Shown: positions 51,462 through 60,721, counted from the stretch's first letter. The stretch: 64,000 nt of DNA from Vagococcus_D sp963518325 (GCF_963518325.1 NZ_CAUQJB010000003.1:62001-126000), one strand, 5' to 3'. Made by a program: numbers and translations. The notes: generated by a model not told the origin, from the sequence alone.

Positions 51462-52589
51462 ATGAACTATGCAGTAGGATTAATGTCCGGAACATCATTA
51501 GACGGGATTGACGCAGCTTTAGTTAAGATGCATAATGAAGGAGATAAGGTCAATTATCAGTTAGTTGATTTTTGCACATTACCTTTCACAGATGAGATGA
51601 AAAAGAAAATTACGGATTCACTGTCAGTGGTGCATTCAAATGTCGAATTAATTTGTAGTTTGAACTTTGAATTAGGTCAACTATTTGGTGAAGCCGTTGT
51701 TGAAATTTGTCAACGAAACAAGATGACGAGTAGTGAATTAAGTTTTGTCGCATCTCATGGGCAAACTATTTATCATCAACCAGTACCTAAAGGGCCATTC
51801 GTTGCATCAACATTACAAATTGGCGAATCTAGCTTAATTGCTGAGATAGCACAAACAACTGTTGTTTCAGATTTTCGCTATCGCGATATGGCAGTTGGCG
51901 GGCAAGGTGCTCCCATTGTTCCATATTCAGAGTACTTATTGTACAAAAGTGACACATCTCAGCGTATTTTACAGAATATTGGTGGCATTTCAAATGCGAC
52001 GATTGTCCCTCGACAAGCTGAGTTGCAAGATCTTTTAGCCTTTGATACAGGGCCGGGGAACATGATTATTGATGAATTATGCCGCCATTTTTATCAAAAG
52101 GAATACGATGCTAATGGGGATTATGCTAAATTAGGTCAAATTAATGAGGAGTTGCTAGAGGCATTAATGGGCCATCCTTTTATTGAAAAAACAGGGCCTA
52201 AAACCACAGGTCGGGAAGACTTTGGTGAGCAATTTGTGGCTGAATTATTAGGTAGCTACGAGATGCCAGCAAATGATTGGATCGCGACAGCAACCTTATT
52301 CACGGCGAAAGCCATTGCTAAAGCGTTGGCCCCCTATTTAACTGAGCAAACAGAATTAGTTGTGGGTGGTGGTGGTAGTTATAACCAGACTTTATTGACG
52401 ATGCTGCGAGTGGAAATGCCAAAAGTAACCGTGATGATTCAAGAAGATTTAGGCCTATCATCTGAAGCAAAAGAAGCGATTGCCATGGTAGTTTTAGGAC
52501 AACAGACAATCAATAAGAAACCGAGCAATGTGCCAAGTGCAACAGGAGCAAGCAAAGCAGTTATTTTGGGGAAAGTGACTTATTATTAA
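51462..52589 (+). CDS. anmK: Anhydro-N-acetylmuramic acid kinase
   Basis: The 375-residue kinase has the AnmK start GLMSGTSLDGIDAALV, the ASHGQTIYHQP block and FDTGPGNMIIDELC. It hydrates and phosphorylates 1,6-anhydroMurNAc to MurNAc-6-P, the substrate of MurQ. Start ATG 51462 fits the AAAGGTG site. AnhydroMurNAc is made by lytic transglycosylases, so its presence suggests that murein fragments from other bacteria or phage-type enzymes are salvaged. Confidence 0.95.
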   Translation: MNYAVGLMSGTSLDGIDAALVKMHNEGDKVNYQLVDFCTLPFTDEMKKKITDSLSVVHSNVELICSLNFELGQLFGEAVVEICQRNKMTSSELSFVASHGQTIYHQPVPKGPFVASTLQIGESSLIAEIAQTTVVSDFRYRDMAVGGQGAPIVPYSEYLLYKSDTSQRILQNIGGISNATIVPRQAELQDLLAFDTGPGNMIIDELCRHFYQKEYDANGDYAKLGQINEELLEALMGHPFIEKTGPKTTGREDFGEQFVAELLGSYEMPANDWIATATLFTAKAIAKALAPYLTEQTELVVGGGGSYNQTLLTMLRVEMPKVTVMIQEDLGLSSEAKEAIAMVVLGQQTINKKPSNVPSATGASKAVILGKVTYY

Positions 52590-52615
52590 ATTGATAGAGG
52601 GGGAATTACACGGTT

Positions 52616-53473
52616 ATGGAGAGTAAGCATGTGTATCATCGAGTAACGAGCATTTATGATGACTTGACAAAATCTGAACGGAAAATTGCCCGCTTAGTGT
52701 TAGATCGCCCAAATGATGTCTTAAAAATGACGGCAACGGATTTAGCTGAGGAATCCAATACCAGTCCAGCTTCAGTGATTCGTTTTTGTAAGTCAATCGG
52801 TATTCCAAGCTTTCCAGAACTTAAATTACAGTTAGCAGGAGAAAGAGAAACGCCTGTGACAGACAGCTATTCTGATGTATTACCCGACGAAAGGCTGTCA
52901 GATGTTAAGTTAAAATTATTGGGAAATGCTTATCAGTCCATGAAAGAAACCATTCAACTAATGGATGAAGAGACAATTATGAAGGCGGTCACGATGATTG
53001 AAACTGCACCAATCGTTTACGTTTACGGTGTCGGATCGTCAAATCTAGTGTCTGAAAATATGTCTCAAAAATGGAATCGTGTTGGAAAAGTTTGTATTAC
53101 TATTTCAGATGTTCATCTGTTGATTTCAAGTTTAGCTTCTGCACCAGAGGGAGCTCTGTTTGTTGGGATTTCTAATTCTGGTGAAACTAGTGAAGTTCTG
53201 TCACTCATGAAATTAGCTAAAGATCAAACCTTAAAGACCATGGGGATAACTCAATTTGGCGTCAATTCTCTTAGTAAACTGGCGGATCTGAGTATTCAAA
53301 CCGTTAGGTCCAAAGAAGCTGAGTTTCGAAGTGCAGCGACCAGCTCGTTAATGTCTCAGTTTATTACATTGGATGTGTTGTTTCAAGCGTATGTCTTGCA
53401 AAATTATGACGAGAATATGGCAGCCATCCGCTCATCTAGAAAAGCGGTAGATACCTACAAACATAATCATTAA
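52616..53473 (+). CDS. RpiR/MurR-family regulator (copy 1)
   Basis: The 285-residue protein has an N-terminal RpiR helix-turn-helix (about 1-78, MTATDLAEESNTSPASVIRFCK) and a C-terminal SIS domain that binds a sugar phosphate (GISNSGETSEVL). In E. coli MurR binds MurNAc-6-P. It is the last gene of the first murein-sugar operon and is likely to bind the GAAATAATATTTC elements at the local promoters. It ends at a strong terminator. Confidence 0.9.
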   Translation: MESKHVYHRVTSIYDDLTKSERKIARLVLDRPNDVLKMTATDLAEESNTSPASVIRFCKSIGIPSFPELKLQLAGERETPVTDSYSDVLPDERLSDVKLKLLGNAYQSMKETIQLMDEETIMKAVTMIETAPIVYVYGVGSSNLVSENMSQKWNRVGKVCITISDVHLLISSLASAPEGALFVGISNSGETSEVLSLMKLAKDQTLKTMGITQFGVNSLSKLADLSIQTVRSKEAEFRSAATSSLMSQFITLDVLFQAYVLQNYDENMAAIRSSRKAVDTYKHNH

Positions 53474-53486
53474 TTATTATATGTGA

Positions 53487-53520
53487 CACACCTTCTAAAC
53501 TATGGAAGGTGTGTTTTTTT
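53487..53520 (+). terminator. Terminator of the first murein-sugar operon
   Basis: CACACCTTC pairs with GAAGGTGTG around a short loop, followed by seven T residues. Confidence 0.85.
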
Positions 53521-53530
53521 ACCTCAAAAA

Positions 53531-53599
53531 GAAATAATATTTCCTTTTTATCTTATTTTTAACAAATAACTTGAAATAATATTTCTTAGGAGGTATAAT
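53531..53599 (+). promoter_or_regulatory. Promoter with two GAAATAATATTTC operators
   Basis: TTGAAA (53571-53576) and TATAAT (53594-53599) are 17 bases apart. Identical 13-base elements GAAATAATATTTC lie at 53531-53543 and 53573-53585, exactly 42 bases (four helical turns) apart. The second covers the -35 box. This fits repression by an RpiR-type regulator through looping or cooperative binding. Confidence 0.75.
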
Positions 53600-53694
53600 G
53601 AACTCGTAATAAGTGAAATAAGTTTACCAACAATCACATCAGTTGATTTTTAGCAGATAAAAAAAATCAGACTTTTTAAGTAGGAGGCAAAGAG

Positions 53695-54750
53695 ATGATT
53701 GGTTTTTCAATATTTCTTGGTGAGGACCCTAGTCCATCAACTTACGACTATATGAAACGCATGAAAGCTGCCAATTTTAAGGGCATTTTTACGTCACTCC
53801 ACATTCCGGAGGATGATTCATCACAGTATTTAAAACGGATTCATGCTTTAGGACAAAAGGCTAAGGAACTAGAACTAGCTCTAATGGTCGATATTTCTGC
53901 CAAAGCCTTGGAAGCCATTGGCGTTAAGATTGAGGAAGATGTTTCAACACTTAAAGAGATGGGGATTACTGGCATTCGGATGGACTACGGTATATCTATG
54001 GCGACGATTGCGGCAGTTTCCAAGGTTATGACAGTGGGACTAAATGCCAGTACGTTAACACCAGAAGAAGTGTCGGAGCTTGAAAGTCATCAAGCTGATT
54101 TTTCACAGATGGAACTGTGGCACAATTATTATCCGCGACCGGAAACGGGCTTGGCTAAAGAGTCCTTTGTTGAGCGGAACAAGTGGCTACAGTCTCAAGG
54201 CTTAAAGGTTATTGCTTTTGTACCAGGTGACGAGCGGTTGCGTGGTCCTTTGTTTGAGCATTTACCCACTCTGGAAAAACACCGTCAACTTAGCCCCTTA
54301 GCAGGGGCCCTTGAGTTAATCAGGGAGTGTCAGGTAGATGAGGTTTATATCGGAGATGAACGATTATCTCAGACAACAATGACTCAGTTTAATCGCTATT
54401 TTCAAGATCAGGTAGTGAGTATACAAGTAATGCCGCTGACCCCGCATTACCACTCTTTGTTTGTTGGCTGTCACACCAACCGGGTAGATGATGCTCGGGA
54501 TGTGGTTCGCAGTCAGGAAGCCCGCTTTAAAGAATTACCGCAGATTAAACAGGAATCCTGTCTTAAACGGGAGAAAGGTTCTGTTACCTTGGACAATCAG
54601 TTGTATGGCCGTTATATGGGTGAATTGCAGGTGACAAAAAAAGAATTGCCAGCAGATTCTCGCGTGAACGTGGTGGCTAAAGTTTGCTCGGCCCATTTAG
54701 ATTTAGTTGATTGGATTCAGCCAGGGCAACAATACGAGTTTTATTTATAA
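53695..54750 (+). CDS. mupG: MupG-like 6-phospho-N-acetylmuramidase (DUF871), copy 2
   Basis: The 351-residue DUF871 protein begins IGFSIFLGEDPSPSTYDYM and has LWHNYYPRPETGLAKESF at the place of the HNFYPH block of copy 1. It differs strongly from copy 1 in sequence, so it may cleave a related phospho-disaccharide. It is the first gene of the second murein-sugar operon, behind the double-operator promoter, with GTAGGAGG before the ATG. Confidence 0.88.
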   Translation: MIGFSIFLGEDPSPSTYDYMKRMKAANFKGIFTSLHIPEDDSSQYLKRIHALGQKAKELELALMVDISAKALEAIGVKIEEDVSTLKEMGITGIRMDYGISMATIAAVSKVMTVGLNASTLTPEEVSELESHQADFSQMELWHNYYPRPETGLAKESFVERNKWLQSQGLKVIAFVPGDERLRGPLFEHLPTLEKHRQLSPLAGALELIRECQVDEVYIGDERLSQTTMTQFNRYFQDQVVSIQVMPLTPHYHSLFVGCHTNRVDDARDVVRSQEARFKELPQIKQESCLKREKGSVTLDNQLYGRYMGELQVTKKELPADSRVNVVAKVCSAHLDLVDWIQPGQQYEFYL

Positions 54751-54821
54751 AAAGCATAAGCTGACGTCCAGCTAAGATAGTGGAACGAAGAATGTTAAGA
54801 GATATCTAGGAGGAAATAAGA

Positions 54822-55712
54822 ATGAATATTGAGTCACTAACAACAGAAACCCGAAATATGAACACGATGAATTTGGATAAAATGTCGGTAATAGAGGTTC
54901 TGAAAACCATGAACACCGAAGATAAACAAGTTCCTGTGGCCATTGAGAATGCTTTACCTGAAATCGAAAGTGTTGTGTATCAAATCGTAGCAAGCTTTCG
55001 CAAAGGAGGCCGTCTGATCTATACGGGTGCGGGCACTAGTGGTCGTTTAGGGATCTTAGACGCTGCCGAATGTGTGCCTACATTTGGAACAGAGCCCGAG
55101 ATGGTTCAAGGGTTAATTGCTGGTGGCATGAGTGCGATGACAGTAGCAGTTGAGGGAGCAGAAGATTCTCGTGAACTTGGTAAGGCGGATTTGGAGGCCA
55201 TCGGTTTAACTGAAAATGACATTGTGATTGGGATTGCCGCAAGCGGACGGACTCCTTATGTCATTGGTGGTTTGCTTTACGCGACTGAGGTAGGAGCTAC
55301 AACCGCCACGATTTCTTGTAATAAGGGGGCTGAAATCAGCAAGTACGCCAGCTTCCCAATTGAAGTTGAAGTGGGACCGGAGATTTTAACAGGCTCAACT
55401 CGTTTGAAATCGGGAACAGCGCAGAAATTAGTCCTTAACATGTTGTCGACTGTTTCGATGATTGGCATCGGTAAAGTCTATAAAAATCTGATGGTCGATG
55501 TGCGTCCAACTAATGAAAAATTAGTGGAACGAGCAAAGCGGATTATTATGGAAGCAACAGATTGTTCATATGAGTTGGCAGAAAAAACCTTTGTTGAAGC
55601 GGATGAAAATGTTAAAGTGGCCATCGTGATGATTTTGACAGAGGCAACGAAGGCGGAAGCTCAGGAGAAATTAGTAAGTGGTAATGGGTTTATTAGAGAA
55701 ACACTAAAATAA
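54822..55712 (+). CDS. murQ: N-acetylmuramic acid 6-phosphate etherase (copy 2)
   Basis: The 296-residue SIS-domain enzyme has the complete MurQ signature (LTTETRNMNTMNLDKMS, GAGTSGRLGILDAAE, GIAASGRTPYVIGG). It splits the lactyl ether of MurNAc-6-P. Together with MupG copy 2 and MurP, it forms a self-contained uptake and cleavage module. AGGAGG lies 8 bases before the ATG. Confidence 0.96.
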   Translation: MNIESLTTETRNMNTMNLDKMSVIEVLKTMNTEDKQVPVAIENALPEIESVVYQIVASFRKGGRLIYTGAGTSGRLGILDAAECVPTFGTEPEMVQGLIAGGMSAMTVAVEGAEDSRELGKADLEAIGLTENDIVIGIAASGRTPYVIGGLLYATEVGATTATISCNKGAEISKYASFPIEVEVGPEILTGSTRLKSGTAQKLVLNMLSTVSMIGIGKVYKNLMVDVRPTNEKLVERAKRIIMEATDCSYELAEKTFVEADENVKVAIVMILTEATKAEAQEKLVSGNGFIRETLK

Positions 55713-55732
55713 AAAAGTTGGGGTGACGGAAA

Positions 55733-57178
55733 ATGGCAGATAAAATTCAAGATATTGCAAAAGGTATTTATGCAAATGTTGGTGGCAAGGAAAATGTATC
55801 AAAAGTAGTTCACTGTATGACCCGTGTGCGGATGGGAATTAAAGACTATTCAAAAGTGGACATGGAGGGCCTTAAGGCCGTTGATGGTGTGATGGGAATT
55901 GTAGAAGACGATACCCTGCAAGTCGTAATTGGACCAGGAACGGTAAATAAAGTCGCTCAAGCGATGGTTGAAATGGCTGGGGTAAACCTAGGCGATGATT
56001 TCCCATCGGAGACACAACCCTCTGATGAAGGTCTGTCAGCTCAGGCCTTAGCTGAAAAAAAAGCAAATGAGAAAAAAGCAGAAATCAAAAAGAAAAATCA
56101 AAAACCTTGGTCTAAAGTATTAAAATCAATCTCTAATATCTTTGTGCCACTGATTCCAGCCTTTGTTGGTGCTGGTCTAATAGGTGGATTTGCCTCGATT
56201 GTCAGCAACTTGTTGACAGCGGGGACTATTTCTGGCGAGATGTGGGTTAATATTGCGGCAGTAATGGGAATTATTCAACGTGGTGTTTTTGCTTACTTAG
56301 TGATTTATGTTGGGATGAACAGTGCCAAAGAATTTGGTGCCTCGCCAAGTTTAGGTGGCGTCATAGGTGGTGTGACAATGTTAACGGGAATGAACCCAGA
56401 GGCACCGCTGCCAAATATCTTTACAGGTGGCAATTTAAATGCCGGTCAAGGTGGCGTGATTGGTGTGATTTTCGCTGTCTGGTTAATGTCTTTCCTTGAA
56501 AAAAAATTACACAAAATCGTACCGGATTCAATTGATATTATCGTGACACCGACGCTCACATTATTAGTGATGGGCTTAGCGACGATCTTCCTGATTATGC
56601 CAATTGCTGGCGTTATTTCAGATTCACTCGTTGGCTCACTTAACTGGATTTTAGAAATTGGTGGAGCCTTCTCTGGTTTTGTTTTAGGCACACTGTTCTT
56701 ACCAATGGTAATGTTTGGCTTACATCAAGTGTTAACACCGATTCATTTAGAAATGATCGAACAAACGGGCAGTACGCTATTGTTACCTATTTTAGCCATG
56801 GCAGGTGCTGGTCAAGTTGGCGCAGCAATTGCACTATGGGTGAAATGTCGTAAAAATAAAGGCTTAGTTGAATTGATTAAAGGGGCGTTACCAGTCGGTA
56901 TTTTAGGAATTGGTGAACCGTTGATTTATGCAGTAACCTTGCCTTTAGGACGTCCCTTTATTACGGCCTGTATCGGTGGTGGTATCGGCGGAGCGGTGAT
57001 TGGCTTCTTAGGCAACATTGGCGCCACGTCAATCGGTCCGAGTGGTGTAGCCTTAGTCCCACTGATCGCTAATGGTCACTGGTTAGGCTATGTCTTCGGC
57101 TTGTTGGCAGGTTATGCTGGTGGTTTTGTAGCGACTTACTTCTTTGGTACGACTAAAGAAATGCAATTAGGCGAATAA
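55733..57178 (+). CDS. murP: PTS EIIBC for MurNAc or MurNAc-GlcNAc (MurP-like)
   Basis: The 481-residue protein has an N-terminal EIIB domain with phosphorylated Cys28 (VVHCMTRVRM), a charged linker (about 85-120) and a C-terminal glucose-superfamily EIIC with the motif GILGIGEPLIYAVTLPLG. There is no EIIA domain, as in MurP, so a glucose-type EIIA from another locus must serve it. The neighbours MurQ and MupG point to MurNAc or the disaccharide MurNAc-GlcNAc as substrate. Confidence 0.92.
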   Translation: MADKIQDIAKGIYANVGGKENVSKVVHCMTRVRMGIKDYSKVDMEGLKAVDGVMGIVEDDTLQVVIGPGTVNKVAQAMVEMAGVNLGDDFPSETQPSDEGLSAQALAEKKANEKKAEIKKKNQKPWSKVLKSISNIFVPLIPAFVGAGLIGGFASIVSNLLTAGTISGEMWVNIAAVMGIIQRGVFAYLVIYVGMNSAKEFGASPSLGGVIGGVTMLTGMNPEAPLPNIFTGGNLNAGQGGVIGVIFAVWLMSFLEKKLHKIVPDSIDIIVTPTLTLLVMGLATIFLIMPIAGVISDSLVGSLNWILEIGGAFSGFVLGTLFLPMVMFGLHQVLTPIHLEMIEQTGSTLLLPILAMAGAGQVGAAIALWVKCRKNKGLVELIKGALPVGILGIGEPLIYAVTLPLGRPFITACIGGGIGGAVIGFLGNIGATSIGPSGVALVPLIANGHWLGYVFGLLAGYAGGFVATYFFGTTKEMQLGE

Positions 57179-57179
57179 A

Positions 57180-57821
57180 ATGAAAAAAGCAGTTATTTTT
57201 GATATGGATGGTGTGATCATTGACTCAGAGCTAGTCTATCAAAAAAGACGAGAGCAATTTTTCCGAGAAAAAGACATCATCTTAACAGCTGATAGGCAGC
57301 AGAGTTTTATTGGAACCAATCCAGATGATTTGTTTTTAGCCTTATTTCCAAAAGATGAGCAAAAGCAAAAACGAGAGCGACTAAAAGCTGAGTTCCTAAC
57401 ATTTCGAGAGAACTATGTGATGGATATCCCTGGTATGTTGAATCCTGAGATTGAAGAAGTGTTGATCTGCTTAAAAGAGGCTGGCTATCGTTTAGCAGTG
57501 GCTTCGTCAGGCGCTTACGCTAGTGTGATGAACGTCCTTGAGCAAACGAAACTAACCACTTATTTTGAATTGATCGTCAGTGGTCAGCAGTTTGCCAAAT
57601 CCAAGCCTGATCCGGAAATCTACCGCTACACAGCCACTCACTTAGGTCTCTTGGAGAGTGAGTGCCTGGCTATAGAAGATTCGGAACATGGCGTTAAGGC
57701 GGCTCAGGCAGCTGGGATTGATGTTTTAGGACTGGTTAACAAGGCGTATCAAGTTGATTTAAGTCAGGCCACTCATGTGATTCATTCCTTAACAGAACTC
57801 CCTGATTGGCTAAAGAGATAA
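57180..57821 (+). CDS. HAD-family phosphatase, beta-phosphoglucomutase-like
   Basis: The 213-residue protein has the HAD nucleophile motif FDMDGVIIDSE (Asp8, Asp10), motif II in VASSGAY, a conserved Lys in SKPDPEIY and motif IV EDSEHG. It resembles beta-phosphoglucomutase-type HADs. It starts one base after the murP stop and is probably coupled to it, so it may dephosphorylate a sugar phosphate of the MurNAc pathway. The exact substrate is unknown. Confidence 0.85.
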   Translation: MKKAVIFDMDGVIIDSELVYQKRREQFFREKDIILTADRQQSFIGTNPDDLFLALFPKDEQKQKRERLKAEFLTFRENYVMDIPGMLNPEIEEVLICLKEAGYRLAVASSGAYASVMNVLEQTKLTTYFELIVSGQQFAKSKPDPEIYRYTATHLGLLESECLAIEDSEHGVKAAQAAGIDVLGLVNKAYQVDLSQATHVIHSLTELPDWLKR

Positions 57822-57829
57822 TAAAAAAA

Positions 57830-57867
57830 GGCATGCAATTGGATTTTTGATTGTATGTCTTTTTTTA
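57830..57867 (+). terminator. Terminator of the second murein-sugar operon
   Basis: GGCATGCAAT pairs with ATTGTATGTC (G-U pairs) around a 10-base loop, followed by a run of T residues. A TTGTAT-17-TATGAT promoter (57851-57879) for the next gene overlaps it. Confidence 0.75.
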
Positions 57868-57897
57868 ACCGTGTATGATAGGAATGAGGTGGAAAAA

Positions 57898-58740
57898 ATG
57901 CCAAACAATATATTATTTATTATTCAAGAAAGGCTTGGAAGTTTATCCAATGCTGAAAAAAAATTAGCAGAATGGATTTTGGCCAACTCGGCTGAAGTCA
58001 TTCACATGAATGTGACGACGTTATCGAAAAAGGCAAAATCCAGTCCGGCAACGGTTGTTCGTCTTTGCTATTCATTAGGCTTAGAGGGCTTTACCGATTT
58101 GAAACTGCAGTTGTCAACCAACCTACCCCAGATCGCAGAAGAGCTGCATACGGATATTGTCAAAGACGAAGAGATTTCTCAGATTAAAAAGAAACTCCAT
58201 TTTAAAGTGTCCAATTCCTTTACGGAAACCATGTCGAAGCTAGACGATACCATGGTGGAACGAACCATGGCGATGATGGATCAGGCTCAAGTGATTTACA
58301 CTTATGGAATCGGTGCTTCAGGACTCGTAGCTGAAGATATCTTTCAGAAACTAACAAGAATTGGTAAGAATGTCTTTTTCTCCAAAGATTATCATTTAAT
58401 GGCCACGTCTTTAGTGACAAATCCCTCCAAAGGGGTGCTGTTTGCCATTTCCAACTCAGGCGAAAAATCAGAGGTAGTTCACTTAGGCAACATTGCCAAA
58501 GAAAGAGGGATTGATTTGGTTGTCATGACCAACTCAGCCAATTCTAGCTTAGGCAAAATTGCCGATGTGAGTTTAGAAACAGCCAGTGGTGGCGAAGCGG
58601 TCTTACGAAGTTCGGCTTCCAGCTCTATGCTAGTCCAGCTTTTCACCGTGGACATTCTATTTTCTGCCTACGCATCTCGGCATTATGACAGCACTATTGA
58701 ACGCCTAAGTCAGTCTAAGGAGATCGTCAAGAAGGTTTAG
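57898..58740 (+). CDS. RpiR/MurR-family regulator (copy 2)
   Basis: The 280-residue protein has an RpiR helix-turn-helix (about 1-75, MNVTTLSKKAKSSPATVVRLC) and a SIS domain (FAISNSGEKSEVVHLG). I start it at ATG 57898, with GAGGTGG 6 bases upstream; the in-frame ATG 57847 lies inside the terminator of the previous gene. It probably regulates the second murein-sugar module or both modules. Confidence 0.9.
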   Translation: MPNNILFIIQERLGSLSNAEKKLAEWILANSAEVIHMNVTTLSKKAKSSPATVVRLCYSLGLEGFTDLKLQLSTNLPQIAEELHTDIVKDEEISQIKKKLHFKVSNSFTETMSKLDDTMVERTMAMMDQAQVIYTYGIGASGLVAEDIFQKLTRIGKNVFFSKDYHLMATSLVTNPSKGVLFAISNSGEKSEVVHLGNIAKERGIDLVVMTNSANSSLGKIADVSLETASGGEAVLRSSASSSMLVQLFTVDILFSAYASRHYDSTIERLSQSKEIVKKV

Positions 58741-58796
58741 TTGTTGTATGAAGCTAGTTTTAGAGGACAATCAATTAATCAAGAAGAGGAATTACA

Positions 58797-59513
58797 ATGA
58801 AAAATGCACAGGATATTTTAGAAAAACTGCCCCAAAATCAAAAAGTTAACTATGACCGCGTGTTGCAAAAAGTCATGGCTGACTGGCAGGAGCGGGAGGA
58901 ACGACCGAGTATTCTTCTTCACAGTTGCTGCGCGCCTTGCAGTACTTACAGTTTGGAGTATTTAGTGGCCCATGCCGAGGTCAGCATTCTATTTGCTAAT
59001 TCGAATATTCATCCCGAAAGTGAATACCGACGACGGGAAAAGGTTCAACAAGATTTTGTGACGGAGTTTAATAAGCGGAACGGCACTAATGTTAAGTTTA
59101 TCAGTTCACCTTATGAGCCTAAGGACTTTATGCGCATTGTTGGAAAAAATAAACTGCAAAATGAACCAGAAGGTGGTAAACGATGTCACGCCTGTTTCCA
59201 GATGCGCTTGGATATCGTGGCGGAACAGGCCTTGGCATTAGGGTATGATTATTTTGGCAGTGCCCTAACAGTATCGCCTCATAAAAACAGTCAGTTGATT
59301 AATGAAATTGGTTTGGATATTCAAAAAATCTATGACGTTAATTATTTGCCATCGGATTTTAAAAAGAATAATGGCTATAAGCGGTCTGTTGAGCTTTGCG
59401 GTGACTACGATATCTATCGTCAATGTTATTGTGGTTGTGTTTTTGCAGCCAAGGAACAAGGTGTGGATTTGAAGCAAGTCGAGCAAGAGGCGACCTTTTT
59501 CTTAGAAGGCTGA
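58797..59513 (+). CDS. queH: Epoxyqueuosine reductase QueH
   Basis: The 238-residue protein is the DUF208-type epoxyqueuosine reductase that performs the last step of queuosine formation in tRNA. It has HSCCAPC (Cys44, Cys45, Cys48), RCHAC (Cys130, Cys133) and CYCGC (210-214), the Cys ligands for the iron-sulfur and iron centres, and the adenine-hydrolase-like YFGSALTVSPHKN. It is a single gene followed by a strong terminator. Confidence 0.94.
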   Translation: MKNAQDILEKLPQNQKVNYDRVLQKVMADWQEREERPSILLHSCCAPCSTYSLEYLVAHAEVSILFANSNIHPESEYRRREKVQQDFVTEFNKRNGTNVKFISSPYEPKDFMRIVGKNKLQNEPEGGKRCHACFQMRLDIVAEQALALGYDYFGSALTVSPHKNSQLINEIGLDIQKIYDVNYLPSDFKKNNGYKRSVELCGDYDIYRQCYCGCVFAAKEQGVDLKQVEQEATFFLEG

Positions 59514-59518
59514 GAGGG

Positions 59519-59553
59519 CAAGTCAGTCCCTTATGACTGACTTGTTTTTTTTT
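59519..59553 (+). terminator. Terminator after queH
   Basis: CAAGTCAGT pairs perfectly with ACTGACTTG around an 8-base loop, followed by nine T residues. Confidence 0.9.
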
Positions 59554-59586
59554 GTGCTTCACTTTATAATAAATGTTCGGACAACT
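59542..59586 (+). promoter_or_regulatory. araR promoter with AraR-type operator
   Basis: TTGTTT (59542-59547) and TATAAT (59565-59570) are 17 bases apart. AAATGTTCGGACAACT (59571-59586) just after the -10 shares the ATGTWCGGACA core with the site in the araB promoter, which suggests autorepression. Confidence 0.65.
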
Positions 59587-59617
59587 TTTGGTTTAAGCCT
59601 TACTAAGGAGAATGGAA

Positions 59618-60721
59618 ATGAAAAAAACAAAGTATCAAGTAATTGCAGACGATATTCGGTCTAACATTTTAGCCGGGGCGTTAAAAGTCAGTGAGGCAAT
59701 CCCCCCAGAATTACAATTACAAAAAGACTATAGTGTCAGTCGCCATACGGTTCGTGAGGCTATTTCTCTCCTAGTAAATGAAGGCTATTTACGGAAAGAA
59801 AAAGGCTCCGGCACCTATGTTAGTGATGCCTATCAGACACAGGCCAAACACACCAGTAAAAAGACCATCGGTGTGATTACAACCTATTTATCGGACTATA
59901 TCTTCCCTTCAATCATCAGGGGAATTGAAAAAGAATTAAGTGAACAAGGGTACTCACTCTTACTTGCTAGTACTAATAATGATACCCTTCAGGAAAAGAA
60001 AAGTTTGGAAATGATGCTCAGTTATGGGGTGGATGGGTTGATTGTGGAACCAACGAAAAGCAACCAGTACAACCCGAATCTTTCCTACTATTTAGCCTTT
60101 AAGGGGCAGAATATCCCGTTTGTGATGATCAATGCCCATTACGAAGAACTGGCGGCACCTTCTATTGAATTAGATGATGTTCAATCTGGCTATCTTGCTA
60201 CGAAAGAATTATTAGACAAGGGCCATACAGGGATTGCCTTAATAACCAAAATTGACGATTTACAGGGGAAGAACCGTATGAAGGGCTATATCAAAGCCTT
60301 TGAATTGGAGCGGAAAGTCTTTGCTTCAGAAAGTATTTTTACTTATACGACTGAAAGTAAGAATCAGATGCTTGAAAATGTCCGTAAAGAATTGCTGAAG
60401 AAAGAAACTGCCATTACCGGAATCGTTTGTTATAATGACGCCATTGGGCTGGAAATAATGGAACTGGCCAAACAAGTGAATCTGAAAATTCCTGAAGACT
60501 TATCGCTTATTGGACAAGATGACTCTTTTGTCGGAATGGCTGCCGATGTTAAATTGACGACGATTAGTCATCCTAAGGAAAAGATGGGCCGTGATGCAGC
60601 TAAATGGATCATCGACGCCATTGAAGGCAGGAATAAGTTAATGGATTCGATACGTTACGAACCAGTATTAATTCAGAGAGAATCAGTGGCCAAACTGACT
60701 AAAGTACAATCAGATAGATAG
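59618..60721 (+). CDS. araR: Arabinose operon repressor AraR (GntR-type HTH + LacI-type sensor)
   Basis: The 367-residue protein joins a GntR helix-turn-helix (about 1-70, IPPELQLQKDYSVSRHTVREA) to a LacI/GalR-type periplasmic-binding domain (about 85-360, IGVITTYLSDYIFPSIIRGIE). This is the AraR architecture, and the neighbouring araBDA genes confirm the role; L-arabinose should release it from DNA. ATG 59618 fits the AAGGAG site at 7 bases; ATG 59612 is too close. Confidence 0.93.
   Translation: MKKTKYQVIADDIRSNILAGALKVSEAIPPELQLQKDYSVSRHTVREAISLLVNEGYLRKEKGSGTYVSDAYQTQAKHTSKKTIGVITTYLSDYIFPSIIRGIEKELSEQGYSLLLASTNNDTLQEKKSLEMMLSYGVDGLIVEPTKSNQYNPNLSYYLAFKGQNIPFVMINAHYEELAAPSIELDDVQSGYLATKELLDKGHTGIALITKIDDLQGKNRMKGYIKAFELERKVFASESIFTYTTESKNQMLENVRKELLKKETAITGIVCYNDAIGLEIMELAKQVNLKIPEDLSLIGQDDSFVGMAADVKLTTISHPKEKMGRDAAKWIIDAIEGRNKLMDSIRYEPVLIQRESVAKLTKVQSDR

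Noticed and set aside
57847..57897. Upstream in-frame start of the second RpiR regulator
   Set aside because: It falls within the terminator hairpin of the previous operon; ATG 57898 has a proper ribosome site and aligns with the family start.
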